From an uncultured Clostridia bacterium (GTDB lineage: Bacteria > Bacillota > Clostridia > Christensenellales > Aristaeellaceae), in the NCBI GenBank assembly GCA_934615235.1, contig CAKTTL010000014.1:1-42203 (forward strand): a stretch of 42,203 bases of DNA, read 5' to 3'. Below the pieces are notes generated by a model. It searched no databases, was not told the DNA's origin, and saw only the letters and a list, made by a program, of their open reading frames with translations. Shown here piece after piece: positions 18,277 to 25,673 of this stretch. Positions within the stretch are counted from its first letter, which is position 1. Every line of letters starts with the position of its first letter. The position numbers and the translations under genes were made by a program.

Positions 18277-18498
18277 ATGAGAACACTCAAAGACGTCAAG
18301 ATCGGCGAGACCGTAGTGATCGACAAACTGAACGGCAAGGGCGCGCTCAAGCGCCGCATTATGGATATGGGCCTGACCAAGGGCACGCAGGTTTATGTCC
18401 GTAAGGTGGCTCCGCTGGGCGATCCGATGGAGCTGACCGTCCGCGGTTACGAGCTGAGCGTTCGTAAAGCGGATGCAGAACTGATCGAAGTGAAATAA
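18277..18498 (+). CDS. feoA: FeoA-family ferrous iron transport accessory protein, second copy
   Basis: A 73-residue FeoA-domain protein, distinct from the first copy. It reads MRTLKDVKIGETVVIDKL, then KRRIMDMGLTKGTQVYVRKVAPLGDPMELTVRGYELSVRKADAEL in outline, with the conserved RRxxDMGLTxG and APLGDPxE motifs of canonical FeoA. AAGGAGAAGG sets the ATG at 18277. The canonical motif suggests that this copy is the true FeoB partner and the first is a divergent paralogue. Confidence 0.93.
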   Translation: MRTLKDVKIGETVVIDKLNGKGALKRRIMDMGLTKGTQVYVRKVAPLGDPMELTVRGYELSVRKADAELIEVK

Positions 18499-18516
18499 CG
18501 TTTTTATTTCACCATA

Positions 18517-18534
18517 GGTTAGCTTCAACTAACT
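18517..18534. promoter_or_regulatory. DtxR-type inverted repeat between feoA and feoB
   Basis: GTTAG (18518-18522) and CTAAC (18529-18533) flank CTTCAA. It is the same half-site as the boxes upstream of the first feoA. It may be a second, internal control point for feoB. Confidence 0.5.
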
Positions 18535-18574
18535 CGCGGTTTCCGACAGAAAAATCAAGGAGGAAGATCATCAC

Positions 18575-21079
18575 ATGGCCATTAAGATTGCGCTGGCAGG
18601 CAACCCAAACTGCGGCAAAACAACGCTGTTTAACGCGCTGACCGGTTCGAACCAGTTCGTCGGCAACTGGCCGGGCGTCACCGTTGAAAAAAAGGAAGGC
18701 CGTCTCAAGAAGCATGACGACGTCGTCATCATGGATCTTCCGGGCATTTACAGCCTTTCCCCGTATACGCTGGAGGAAGTTGTCTCCCGTAACTATCTGA
18801 TCACCGAGCGCCCGGACGCGATCCTGAACCTGATCGACGGCACGAACCTCGAGCGCAACCTGTACCTCACCACGCAGCTGACCGAGCTGGGCATCCCCGT
18901 CGTCGTGGCCGTTAACATGATCGATGTGGTGCGCAAGCAGGGCGACAAGATCAACATCGCCGAACTTTCCCGTCAGCTGGGCTGCAAGGTGATGGAAATC
19001 TCCGCGCTGAAGGGCGAAGGCATCATGGAAGCGGCTGAAGCCGCCGTGGCGGCCGCCAAATCCGGCGTGAAGACCGTGCCGATGCACACGTTCTCCGGCC
19101 CGGTCGAGCATGCCATCGCGCATATCGAAGAAGCCGTTCTGCATAACAAGCCCGCCGAGCAGCAGCGCTGGTATGCGATCAAGATCTTCGAGCGCGACAG
19201 CAAGGTGCTCGAGCAGATGAACATCCCGGCCGAGACGATGAAGCACATCGAAGGCGATATCGCCGCCGCCGAAAAGGAACTGGACGATGACGCCGAATCG
19301 ATCATCACCAACGAGCGTTATGTGTATATCGCGCAGGTGATCAAGGCGTGCTACAAGAAGAAGAACGCTGGCAAGCTCTCCGCTTCGGACAAGATCGACC
19401 GCGTGGTAACCAACCGCTGGCTGGGTCTGCCGATTTTCGCGGTTGTGATGTTCCTGGTGTATTACATCGCGATGGTCACCGTCGGCAGCATGGCGACGGA
19501 CTGGATGAACGACGGCGTGTTCGGCGATGGCTGGCACCTGTTCGGCATCGGTTCGAAGGAATATGAAGAAGCCGCCGAAAACTACGGCGACACCGATCAG
19601 ATCATCGACGCTTTCCTCGCTCAGTACGGCACCGAGGAAATGACCGCCGCGCTCGACAGCGAGTCGGAAGAATACACTGAGGAAGCCGCCAAGGCGGCTC
19701 TTGAAGCCCTCGTCGCCGCTACTCCGGAGGACGCGAACGTCACCTACGAGCTGGAAGACGAAGAGACCCTCGAAGTGACCGAAGTTCCCAATACCACCAA
19801 GGCGCAGCTGGAAAAAGCGGTTGCGCAGTACACCGATACCGAGTATAAGGAAAACTACGGCGCGCCGGATACTTCCGCTTACGGCGTCTGGGTGCCCGGC
19901 ATTCCTGCGCTCATCGGCGACGGCCTTGAAAAGATCGGCTGCGCGGACTGGCTCAGCGGCCTGATCCTCGACGGTATTGTGGCGGGCGTCGGCGCGGTTC
20001 TCGGCTTTGTGCCGCAGATGCTGGTGCTGTTCCTGCTGCTGGCTTTCCTTGAAGCGTGCGGCTATATGGCCCGTATCGCCTTCGTTCTGGACCGTGTGTT
20101 CCGCAAGTTCGGCCTGTCCGGTAAGTCCTTCATCCCGATGCTCATCGGCACCGGCTGCGGCATCCCCGGCATCATGGCCAGCCGTACCATTGAAAACGAG
20201 CGCGACCGCCGCATGACGATCATGACCACGACCTTCATCCCCTGCGGCGCCAAGGTGCCTTTCATCGCGATGATCGCCGGCGCGCTGTTCGGCGGCTCTC
20301 CCTGGGTTTCCACGTCCGCTTACTTCATCGGCCTTGCCGCGATCATCATCTCCGGCATCATGCTGAAGAAGTGGAAGATCTTCTCCGGCGATCCGGCTCC
20401 GTTCGTCATGGAGCTGCCCGCGTATCACTGGCCGACGGTTGGCAACGTGCTGCGCAGCATGTGGGAGCGTGGCTGGAGCTTCATCAAGAAGGCCGGCACG
20501 ATCATCCTCCTCTCCACGATCTTCGTCTGGTTCACCACGTACTTCGGATGGGTTGACGGAACCTTCCGTATGCTCTCTGAAGAAGAAATCGACTGCTCCA
20601 TCCTGGCTGCCATTGGCGGCGCGATCGCCTGGATCTTCAAGCCCCTCGGATGGGGCAACTGGCAGGCGGCCGTGGCTTCCATCACCGGTCTTGTCGCCAA
20701 GGAGAACATCGTCGGTACGCTCGGTATTCTCTATGGCGGCGGCGACGCCTCCGTGTACGCCACCATCGCGGGCGCGTTCACGCAGCTGGCCGGCTTCTCC
20801 TTCCTGACGTTCAACCTCCTGTGCGCGCCCTGCTTCGCCGCGATTGGCGCGATCAAGCGTGAGATGAACAACGCGAAGTGGACCTGGTTCGCCATCGGTT
20901 ATCAGTGCGGCTTCGCCTATGTGGTTTCCTTCATCATCTACCACATCGGCCTGCTCTGCCAGGGCACGTTTAACGCGGCGACCGTGATCGCCATTGCGGC
21001 GCTTGCCGGCCTGGTTTACCTGGTCATTCGCAAGAACCCCTATGACGAAACGCATCTGACGCAGAAAGTGAGAATGTAA
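18575..21079 (+). CDS. feoB: Ferrous iron transport GTPase/permease FeoB
   Basis: An 834-residue membrane transporter for Fe(II). The N-terminal GTPase has G1 GNPNCGKTT (9-17), G3 DLPG (about 53) and G4 NMID (about 113), followed by the helical spacer (GDI-like) domain. The membrane part has the two gate motifs with conserved Cys: IGTGCGIPGIMASRT and FIPCGAKVPFI, and a late VAKENIVGTLG. An acidic, Glu/Ala-rich extracytoplasmic insert of about 130 residues (about 315-445) follows the first TM helix; similar inserts are known to me from other clostridial FeoB proteins. GGAGGAAG precedes the ATG. Metal-regulator boxes upstream point to iron repression. Confidence 0.97.
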   Translation: MAIKIALAGNPNCGKTTLFNALTGSNQFVGNWPGVTVEKKEGRLKKHDDVVIMDLPGIYSLSPYTLEEVVSRNYLITERPDAILNLIDGTNLERNLYLTTQLTELGIPVVVAVNMIDVVRKQGDKINIAELSRQLGCKVMEISALKGEGIMEAAEAAVAAAKSGVKTVPMHTFSGPVEHAIAHIEEAVLHNKPAEQQRWYAIKIFERDSKVLEQMNIPAETMKHIEGDIAAAEKELDDDAESIITNERYVYIAQVIKACYKKKNAGKLSASDKIDRVVTNRWLGLPIFAVVMFLVYYIAMVTVGSMATDWMNDGVFGDGWHLFGIGSKEYEEAAENYGDTDQIIDAFLAQYGTEEMTAALDSESEEYTEEAAKAALEALVAATPEDANVTYELEDEETLEVTEVPNTTKAQLEKAVAQYTDTEYKENYGAPDTSAYGVWVPGIPALIGDGLEKIGCADWLSGLILDGIVAGVGAVLGFVPQMLVLFLLLAFLEACGYMARIAFVLDRVFRKFGLSGKSFIPMLIGTGCGIPGIMASRTIENERDRRMTIMTTTFIPCGAKVPFIAMIAGALFGGSPWVSTSAYFIGLAAIIISGIMLKKWKIFSGDPAPFVMELPAYHWPTVGNVLRSMWERGWSFIKKAGTIILLSTIFVWFTTYFGWVDGTFRMLSEEEIDCSILAAIGGAIAWIFKPLGWGNWQAAVASITGLVAKENIVGTLGILYGGGDASVYATIAGAFTQLAGFSFLTFNLLCAPCFAAIGAIKREMNNAKWTWFAIGYQCGFAYVVSFIIYHIGLLCQGTFNAATVIAIAALAGLVYLVIRKNPYDETHLTQKVRM

Positions 21080-21081
21080 TT

Positions 21082-21216
21082 ATGGCAACTGTAATCGTCG
21101 GCGTGATTCTGCTTGCAATTGTTGGCGCGATCGTGTACGGCATGGTCAAGGATAAGAAGAACGGGAAATCGACCTGCGGCGGCGATTGCGGCCATTGCAA
21201 AGGCGGATGCCATTAA
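21082..21216 (+). CDS. FeoB-associated Cys-rich membrane protein (44 residues)
   Basis: A tiny gene starting 2 bases after the feoB stop. The product begins MATVIVGVILLAIVGAIVYG, one TM helix, followed by a Lys-rich turn and a cysteine/histidine tail CGGDCGHCKGGCH. This matches the FeoB-associated Cys-rich membrane protein family (Pfam FeoB_associated), likely an Fe(II)-binding or FeoB-stabilising peptide analogous in position to FeoC. Its own ribosome site is weak, so translational coupling to feoB is likely. A strong terminator follows 13 bases later. Confidence 0.93.
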   Translation: MATVIVGVILLAIVGAIVYGMVKDKKNGKSTCGGDCGHCKGGCH

Positions 21217-21229
21217 TTCACCCAAGGCA

Positions 21230-21264
21230 GGGGATGCGGGATTGCCCCGCATCCCCATTTTTTT
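21230..21264 (+). terminator. Rho-independent terminator after feoB/Cys-rich gene
   Basis: GGGGATGCGGG (21230-21240) pairs with CCCCGCATCCCC (21245-21256), then seven T (21258-21264). It separates the feo genes from the downstream regulator gene. Confidence 0.92.
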
Positions 21265-21286
21265 ACAGCAAAGGAGGAGTTGCGAA

Positions 21287-21646
21287 ATGTCCGCAGCATT
21301 GATCCGCTGCCTGTTGGCAGTGTACGCCCTTTCAGAGAATTTCGAAATTATCGCCTCCAAGGACGTGGCGCAGCTGCTGGGCGTGAAGCGCCCGACGGTG
21401 CATCGTTCGCTGCAGGTGCTGCAGGAACGCGGCATGATCCAGAAGGAGCTGTACGGCGACGTACATCTGACGGAGGAGGGGCACGCGCTGGCGGAGAAGC
21501 TGGAAGCGCAGCGCGACGATCTGGCGCTGCTGTTTGCGCGTACGTTCGGGCTTCTTCCTGAGGAAAGCGTGAAGGCCGCCTTCGCGCTGATGAGCGAGCT
21601 GAGTGACGAAAGCCTGGCGCAGCTGGCTGCGTATCGCGCGGAATAA
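21287..21646 (+). CDS. Winged-helix regulator, DtxR-like DNA-binding domain
   Basis: A 119-residue protein with an N-terminal winged helix-turn-helix (LLAVYALSENFEIIASKDVA, LLGVKRPTVHRSLQVLQERG, DVHLTEEGHALAEKLE) closely like the DtxR/MntR DNA-binding domain. A helical tail (LALLFARTFGLLPEESVKAAF) lacks the clear Glu/Cys/His metal ligands of the regulator at 17424-17819. So it may be a metal-independent relative or use unusual ligands. AAAGGAGGAG sets the ATG at 21287. It follows the feo terminator directly, so read-through would put it under iron control. Confidence 0.85.
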   Translation: MSAALIRCLLAVYALSENFEIIASKDVAQLLGVKRPTVHRSLQVLQERGMIQKELYGDVHLTEEGHALAEKLEAQRDDLALLFARTFGLLPEESVKAAFALMSELSDESLAQLAAYRAE

Positions 21647-21667
21647 ACCGGGTTGTTGCTGCGCTGA

Positions 21668-21703
21668 AGCCTTTTCGCAGTTGTCTGCGGGAGGGCTTTT
21701 TTT
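21668..21703 (+). terminator. Rho-independent terminator
   Basis: Stem AGCCTTTTCGCAG/CTGCGGGAGGGCT (21668-21680, 21685-21697; includes G-T pairs) with TTGT loop and a seven-T tail. Confidence 0.88.
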
Positions 21704-21704
21704 C

Positions 21705-21722
21705 ATCGGCGCCTGCGCCGAT
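21705..21722. other. Short GCGC hairpin beside terminator
   Basis: Perfect 8-bp stem ATCGGCGC/GCGCCGAT with a 2-base spacer, starting 2 bases after the terminator T-run and followed by AAAA. Same arrangement as at 976-994. Confidence 0.5.
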
Positions 21723-21769
21723 AAAAATATAAATATAATGAAATAACGGAAGAATATTACGTATAAGAG

Positions 21770-21798
21770 TTGACAAAGAAACAGATTTGTAATATATT
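21770..21798 (+). promoter_or_regulatory. Promoter of the SH3b/peptidoglycan-binding protein gene
   Basis: Consensus TTGACA (21770-21775), 17-base spacer, TATATT (21793-21798), in a strongly AT-rich gap. The ATG lies 31 bases downstream behind AAAGGAGG. Confidence 0.85.
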
Positions 21799-21828
21799 TA
21801 CTGTATTCCCTATAAAAGGAGGACGGAT

Positions 21829-22800
21829 ATGCTTCGGAAAAGTATTGCAATGCTGATTGTACTGGTGCTGGTGGTGGGCCTTACGGTTCCGGCGCTGGCG
21901 TCCTGGACCGGGTATGTAACCTCGACGGGGTTGTATATAAGGGAAAAGCCCTCATCCTCTGCAAAGGCGCTTAAATGCCCCAAAAACGGCGCGGCGCTGA
22001 CCATCCTGGAAGAACACGGCGACTGGTACTACGTCAAATACGGCGTGGTATACGGCTACGTGGCCAAGAAGTTTGTTTCCGCCAAGAAGACGAGCAGCTC
22101 CGGCAGCTCTTCCTCCGGCTCGAGCAGCATCAGCGAAAAATCGATCGACGAGCTCGGTACGCCGCCCAAGCCCATGAAGCAAGGCGACCGCGGCAGCGAC
22201 GTGGTGAAACTGCAGAAGGCGCTTGTCATTCTCGGCTATCTCAGCGGCAAGTGCGACGGTATCTACGGCGAGCAGACGACGGCGGCAGTTAAGAAATATC
22301 AGCGCGCCAAGGGGCTGACGGCCGACGGCATTGCCGGTAACGGCACCATCCGCTGCATTTTCGGCTCGACGGCGGGAGGCAGCGACAGCGGTTCTTCGTC
22401 CGGCAAGGTGCATGAGCTGCAGTGGTTCAACACCGGCTACAACCTCATGAACAGCCTCTCCGGCAGCTTCTCCATTCTCGACTGCAATACGGGCGTGAAA
22501 TGGAACGCCAAATACATCAACGGCACCAAGCACGCCGACGTAATCCCCGCCAGCGCGTCGGATTACAACAAGATCAAGAGCTTCATGGGCTCTTATGTGC
22601 GCCGCCCCGTGATCGTGACGATCAACGGAACGATGTACGCCGGCTCGATGTACCTGGTAGCGCACGGCGATACGGACTATTGCAGCTACTTCGACGGCGT
22701 CGTCTGCATCCACTTTACGGGCAGCAAGACGCACGGCTCCGGCAACGTGGACAGCGACCATCAGGCCGCGATCAAAACCGCGCTGCGGTATTACGACTGA
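21829..22800 (+). CDS. Secreted SH3b and peptidoglycan-binding protein with C-terminal enzyme-like domain
   Basis: A 323-residue exported cell-wall protein. Signal peptide 1-24 (ends PALA before SW). Residues about 25-85 are a bacterial SH3 domain (GLYIREKPSSSAKALKCPKNG, then GDWYYVKYGVVYGYVAKKFV). A Ser/Gly linker follows. Residues about 112-172 are a PG_binding_1 domain (GDRGSDVVKLQKALVILGYL, GIYGEQTTAAVKKYQ, GIAGNGTI). The C-terminal about 130 residues (TGVKWNAK...HADVIP...CIHFTGSKTHGS...DSDHQAAIKTA) recur in clostridial wall proteins; the CIHF/THG/DxDHQ residues suggest an enzyme active site, perhaps a transpeptidase or hydrolase, but I cannot prove which. It has its own promoter and terminator. 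Confidence 0.88.
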   Translation: MLRKSIAMLIVLVLVVGLTVPALASWTGYVTSTGLYIREKPSSSAKALKCPKNGAALTILEEHGDWYYVKYGVVYGYVAKKFVSAKKTSSSGSSSSGSSSISEKSIDELGTPPKPMKQGDRGSDVVKLQKALVILGYLSGKCDGIYGEQTTAAVKKYQRAKGLTADGIAGNGTIRCIFGSTAGGSDSGSSSGKVHELQWFNTGYNLMNSLSGSFSILDCNTGVKWNAKYINGTKHADVIPASASDYNKIKSFMGSYVRRPVIVTINGTMYAGSMYLVAHGDTDYCSYFDGVVCIHFTGSKTHGSGNVDSDHQAAIKTALRYYD

Positions 22801-22820
22801 TAACAAGCCTGTACAGCATA

Positions 22821-22856
22821 AAACCGGCTCCCTTTGTCAAAGAGGGGAGCCGGTTT
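22821..22856. terminator. Terminator between convergent genes
   Basis: Perfect 12-bp stem AAACCGGCTCCC/GGGAGCCGGTTT (22821-22832, 22845-22856). T-tracts on both sides are short, so efficiency may be moderate; placed between the convergent genes ending at 22800 and 22874. Confidence 0.75.
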
Positions 22857-22873
22857 ATTATTCTCAGGGGCGC

Positions 22874-23896
22874 TTAACGCGCCATTTTCGGCAGCTGCGC
22901 GACTGCGCTTTCGTAGCGCTCGATCACCTCGTCGCACCAGGCGTCGAATTCCGGGTCGGGCTTTTGCAGCTCGGGGTGAGCATAAATATAGTCCAGCGCC
23001 TCGCGCACGCCCTGATCATAGCGGATTGTCGCGGTAAAACCGGGCACGAGCCGCTTGAGCTTCGCGTTATCAAACAGCACGCTGTTGCTCTTATCGCCCA
23101 GCAGCGCGCCGACGTAATCGTCGCAGAGCGCGGCGAGCGTTTCGGACGCGATATGGACGGCATGAAGCTCGACGCCCAGCGCGGAGGCGATGCACTGGTA
23201 AATCTGGTTCCAGGTCAGGCTTTCGTCGCTGGTGATGTGCACGGCCTCGCCGATGGCGTGCGGGTTGCCCATCAGCCCGGCAAAGCCCCTGGCGAAATCG
23301 CGGCTGTGCGTCGTGGTCCACCAGGTTGTACCGTCGCCGGGGATGATCACCTTGCGGCCCGTTCGGATGCGCTCGATTACTGCGAAGCTCCCGCACCGGC
23401 CGTGCAGCGCGACAGGAACGCCGCGCTCGCAGTAGGTGTGGCTCGGACGCACGATGGTGACGGGAAAATTGTCTTCGCGCCATGCGCGCATGAGAACGTC
23501 CTCGCAGGCGGCCTTTTCCCGGCTGTAGCGCCAGTAGGGGTTTTTCAGCGCTGTGCTTTCGGTCAGAACGGGGTAGGGCATGGGCTTGGCGTAGGCCGAA
23601 GCAGAGCTGATGAAGATGTATTGTCTGCAGCGGCCGCTGAAGAGGCGAATATCGCGCTGCGCCTGTTCGGGCGTGAAAGCGATAAAGTCCGCGATCACGT
23701 CAAACGTGCGGCCTGCAAGCGCGGCGGCCGCGGCGCTTTCGTCGTTCATGTCCGCGGAGATGGTCTCCGCGCCGTCCGGCACGCGGGAGGAAGCGTTGCC
23801 GCGATTGAGCAGCGTCAGCTCCCAGCCCTGCGTGACGCAAAGCTTGCTGATTTCCGTGCTGATCGTGCCTGTTCCGCCGATAAAAAGTGCCTTCAT
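22874..23896 (-). CDS. NAD-dependent epimerase/dehydratase (extended SDR family)
   Basis: A 340-residue Rossmann-fold protein. The N-terminus MKALFIGGTGTIS carries the GGxGxxS dinucleotide-binding loop (7-13). ISADMNDES and DVIADFIAF follow the SDR pattern, and a YSREK (YxxxK) catalytic pair lies near residue 130, with IVRPSHTY after it. This resembles the atypical extended SDRs used as nucleotide-sugar epimerases/reductases and as RNA-binding relatives (CSP41-like). AAAGGAGG sets the ATG at 23896; the frame beyond lies in the upstream gene. It is the last gene of a leftward operon with 23907-24140 and 24164-25573. Substrate unknown. Confidence 0.88.
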   Translation of the reverse strand: MKALFIGGTGTISTEISKLCVTQGWELTLLNRGNASSRVPDGAETISADMNDESAAAAALAGRTFDVIADFIAFTPEQAQRDIRLFSGRCRQYIFISSASAYAKPMPYPVLTESTALKNPYWRYSREKAACEDVLMRAWREDNFPVTIVRPSHTYCERGVPVALHGRCGSFAVIERIRTGRKVIIPGDGTTWWTTTHSRDFARGFAGLMGNPHAIGEAVHITSDESLTWNQIYQCIASALGVELHAVHIASETLAALCDDYVGALLGDKSNSVLFDNAKLKRLVPGFTATIRYDQGVREALDYIYAHPELQKPDPEFDAWCDEVIERYESAVAQLPKMAR

Positions 23897-23906
23897 GCGT
23901 CCTCCT

Positions 23907-24140
23907 TTATTTAGCGGCGCGGCTGCGCAGCGCGTCCTGCACGTCCGCGAGCATTTCATCCGCATCTTCAATGTTGGCGATTTCGTTCAGCAGCGCTTCG
24001 CCCGCCGCGCCGTCCTGCTCGGCTTCGGAGAGCGCGTCGTATGCGTCCTGCGCGAGGGAGAGGGCTTCGGCGATGGTCTTTTCGGCGGCTTCAAGCCGCT
24101 CGGCAGCGGAAAGAAGCGCGGTTTGATAAGCGTTGTTCAT
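23907..24140 (-). CDS. Small acidic coiled-coil protein, hypothetical
   Basis: A 77-residue, Ala/Glu/Asp-rich protein predicted to be nearly all helix (AAERLEAAEKTIAEALSLAQ, then EIANIEDADEMLADVQDALR). No Cys, no TM segment, no known family recognised. The ATG at 24140 follows AAAGGA. It lies 10 bases before the epimerase gene and 23 bases after the membrane-protein gene, so it belongs to that operon. An accessory or oligomerisation role is guesswork. Confidence 0.75.
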   Translation of the reverse strand: MNNAYQTALLSAAERLEAAEKTIAEALSLAQDAYDALSEAEQDGAAGEALLNEIANIEDADEMLADVQDALRSRAAK

Positions 24141-24163
24141 GGGATCGAATCCTTTCTTTCGCG

Positions 24164-25573
24164 CTACGGCCGTGCGGGCGCGTCGCAGGTTTTGCAGGGC
24201 TTGAGCTTGGCGTAGGCGGAATCGTTCAGTTCGCCGTAGGTGAAGCTCTTCATGCTGTCGTAATATTCCTTGCCGATGGACTCGCATTTCTGCTTGAGGT
24301 GATAGAACGTGCCGCCTTTGGAGTTATACCAGAGCGTCATGTTCGGGTTGACGCTGCTGGTCTGCGCCGTCGTGTCGCTGTTGGAAACGACGACCTGATC
24401 GGCCAGCGCGCTGTCTTCCGCGATCGCAGCGGCGTTGGCTGCGCCGACGTCGCTGGCGGTTTCCTTGACCTCGACGCCTGTGCGCATCGAGTCGGGGTCG
24501 ACGTACCAGGTGCCGTTTTCGTCCTTGATGACGATGCCTTCATAGCGCTTGGTGATCTTCGTTCCCGTGGTGCTCTTGGACAGATCGGCGAGAATGCTGA
24601 AGGTGATGGAATCTGCGTTGAGCTGCGCGTTTTGTGCGGTCATGGTCCAGTTGTTCAGCGTCCAGATGCCGCCGTGGTTCCAGTAAAGCTGCAATTGCGG
24701 GTTGGTCTGCGCGCTGCGCCAGGTGGGGGTGACGTACTGCACCATGCTCTCCCAGTTTTCCTGCTGCCAGCACTGCATGTAGCTCTTCATTACGCTTTCG
24801 GCTGCCGCGAGCACGCCGGTCATCGGCGATTCGGTTGCTTCCGCCTGTACGGGAGCGACGCCGCTGTCGGGAACGGCTGCAAGGGGCGCCTGCGCGCCTT
24901 CAACGGGAAGCGCGGCAAGCTGGACGTCCTGCTGCTCATCCTGTGCGGGCTCAGGCGTGGCGTTCGCCTCGCTCGTCAGCCCGCCGAGCCCCACGCCGGA
25001 AACGCCGCCCCAGGGCGTGTCCGTGCTTTGCGGAGAGGTCTGCGCGCCGTTTGCAGCGGCCTGCTGGCCGCCGTAGGACTGATAATTCTGCGGCGCTTTG
25101 CCAACGTCCACGCCGGCCAGCAGCGCCAGCGTCATCAGCACTAGCAAAACGCACGAGAGCACGATGCGTCCGCGCATCAGATAGCACTTGAAGACCCACA
25201 TCAGCGCGATAGCCGCGCCTTCAATAATCAGGAACATCCACAGCATCGGGCGCAGGAAAACGCCCAGAACGCCGCACAGCGGCCCGACGATCAACATCAG
25301 AAGCAGCACGAACATATCCACGCTGCGGCCGCGCGGCGCGCCTGTGGGCCGAGGCTGCGCGGGGCGCTTCGGCGGGGCGCCGCGGTACTCCGCGCGGGGG
25401 GGATCGTTGTAGGGGTTCCCGCCGTAGCCGTCGCTGCGCGCGCCGTAGCCATAGCCGTACGGGTCGCGTTCGGGCGAAACGCGCGGCTGCGCGTCGGCGG
25501 GACGGCGGGGCGCGGCGCCGGAAGCGCCGTAAGGCGAGGAACGATAGCCATATGAGTTCTGCTGCGATGTCAT
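24164..25573 (-). CDS. Membrane protein with disordered N-terminus and C-terminal Cys motif
   Basis: A 469-residue protein of unknown function. Residues about 1-80 are Gly/Tyr/Pro/Arg-rich and likely disordered (SYGYRSSPYGASGAAPRRPA). About 83-155 holds three hydrophobic segments. A long Gln/Ala-rich linker follows, then about 255-370 looks like an NTF2-like (SnoaL-type) fold (MKSYMQCWQQENWESMVQYV, then WTLNNWTM). The C-terminal 55 residues (GGTFYHLKQKCESIG...F.YGELNDSAYAKLKPCKTC) form a small Cys-containing module that recurs in clostridial envelope proteins and may bind a metal or ligand. GGAGG precedes the ATG. It heads the leftward three-gene operon. Confidence 0.8.
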   Translation of the reverse strand: MTSQQNSYGYRSSPYGASGAAPRRPADAQPRVSPERDPYGYGYGARSDGYGGNPYNDPPRAEYRGAPPKRPAQPRPTGAPRGRSVDMFVLLLMLIVGPLCGVLGVFLRPMLWMFLIIEGAAIALMWVFKCYLMRGRIVLSCVLLVLMTLALLAGVDVGKAPQNYQSYGGQQAAANGAQTSPQSTDTPWGGVSGVGLGGLTSEANATPEPAQDEQQDVQLAALPVEGAQAPLAAVPDSGVAPVQAEATESPMTGVLAAAESVMKSYMQCWQQENWESMVQYVTPTWRSAQTNPQLQLYWNHGGIWTLNNWTMTAQNAQLNADSITFSILADLSKSTTGTKITKRYEGIVIKDENGTWYVDPDSMRTGVEVKETASDVGAANAAAIAEDSALADQVVVSNSDTTAQTSSVNPNMTLWYNSKGGTFYHLKQKCESIGKEYYDSMKSFTYGELNDSAYAKLKPCKTCDAPARP

Positions 25574-25614
25574 TGAAAGCCTCCGAGTTTATGGGTTGGA
25601 GCGGGAATTGTCCC

Positions 25615-25673
25615 AGGATGTATCTGAAAAAACCGCTCGTGCTGTCGTCTCTTCCTTTTTCAGATATACCCTA
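25615..25673. repeat. MITE-like palindromic repeat, copy 2 (internally deleted, 59 bp)
   Basis: It has the left terminal motif (AGGATGTATCTGAAAAA, 25615-25631) joined directly to the last 40 or so bases of the full element and the right end TTTTTCAGATATACCCTA (25656-25673). The middle of the element, about 105 bases, is missing. Its final CTA is the stop codon of the leftward UspA-like gene. Confidence 0.75.

Noticed and set aside
18509..21055. 848-codon open frame opposite feoB
   Set aside because: Strongly biased Asp/Arg/His composition, no ribosome site; feoB on the plus strand is certain.
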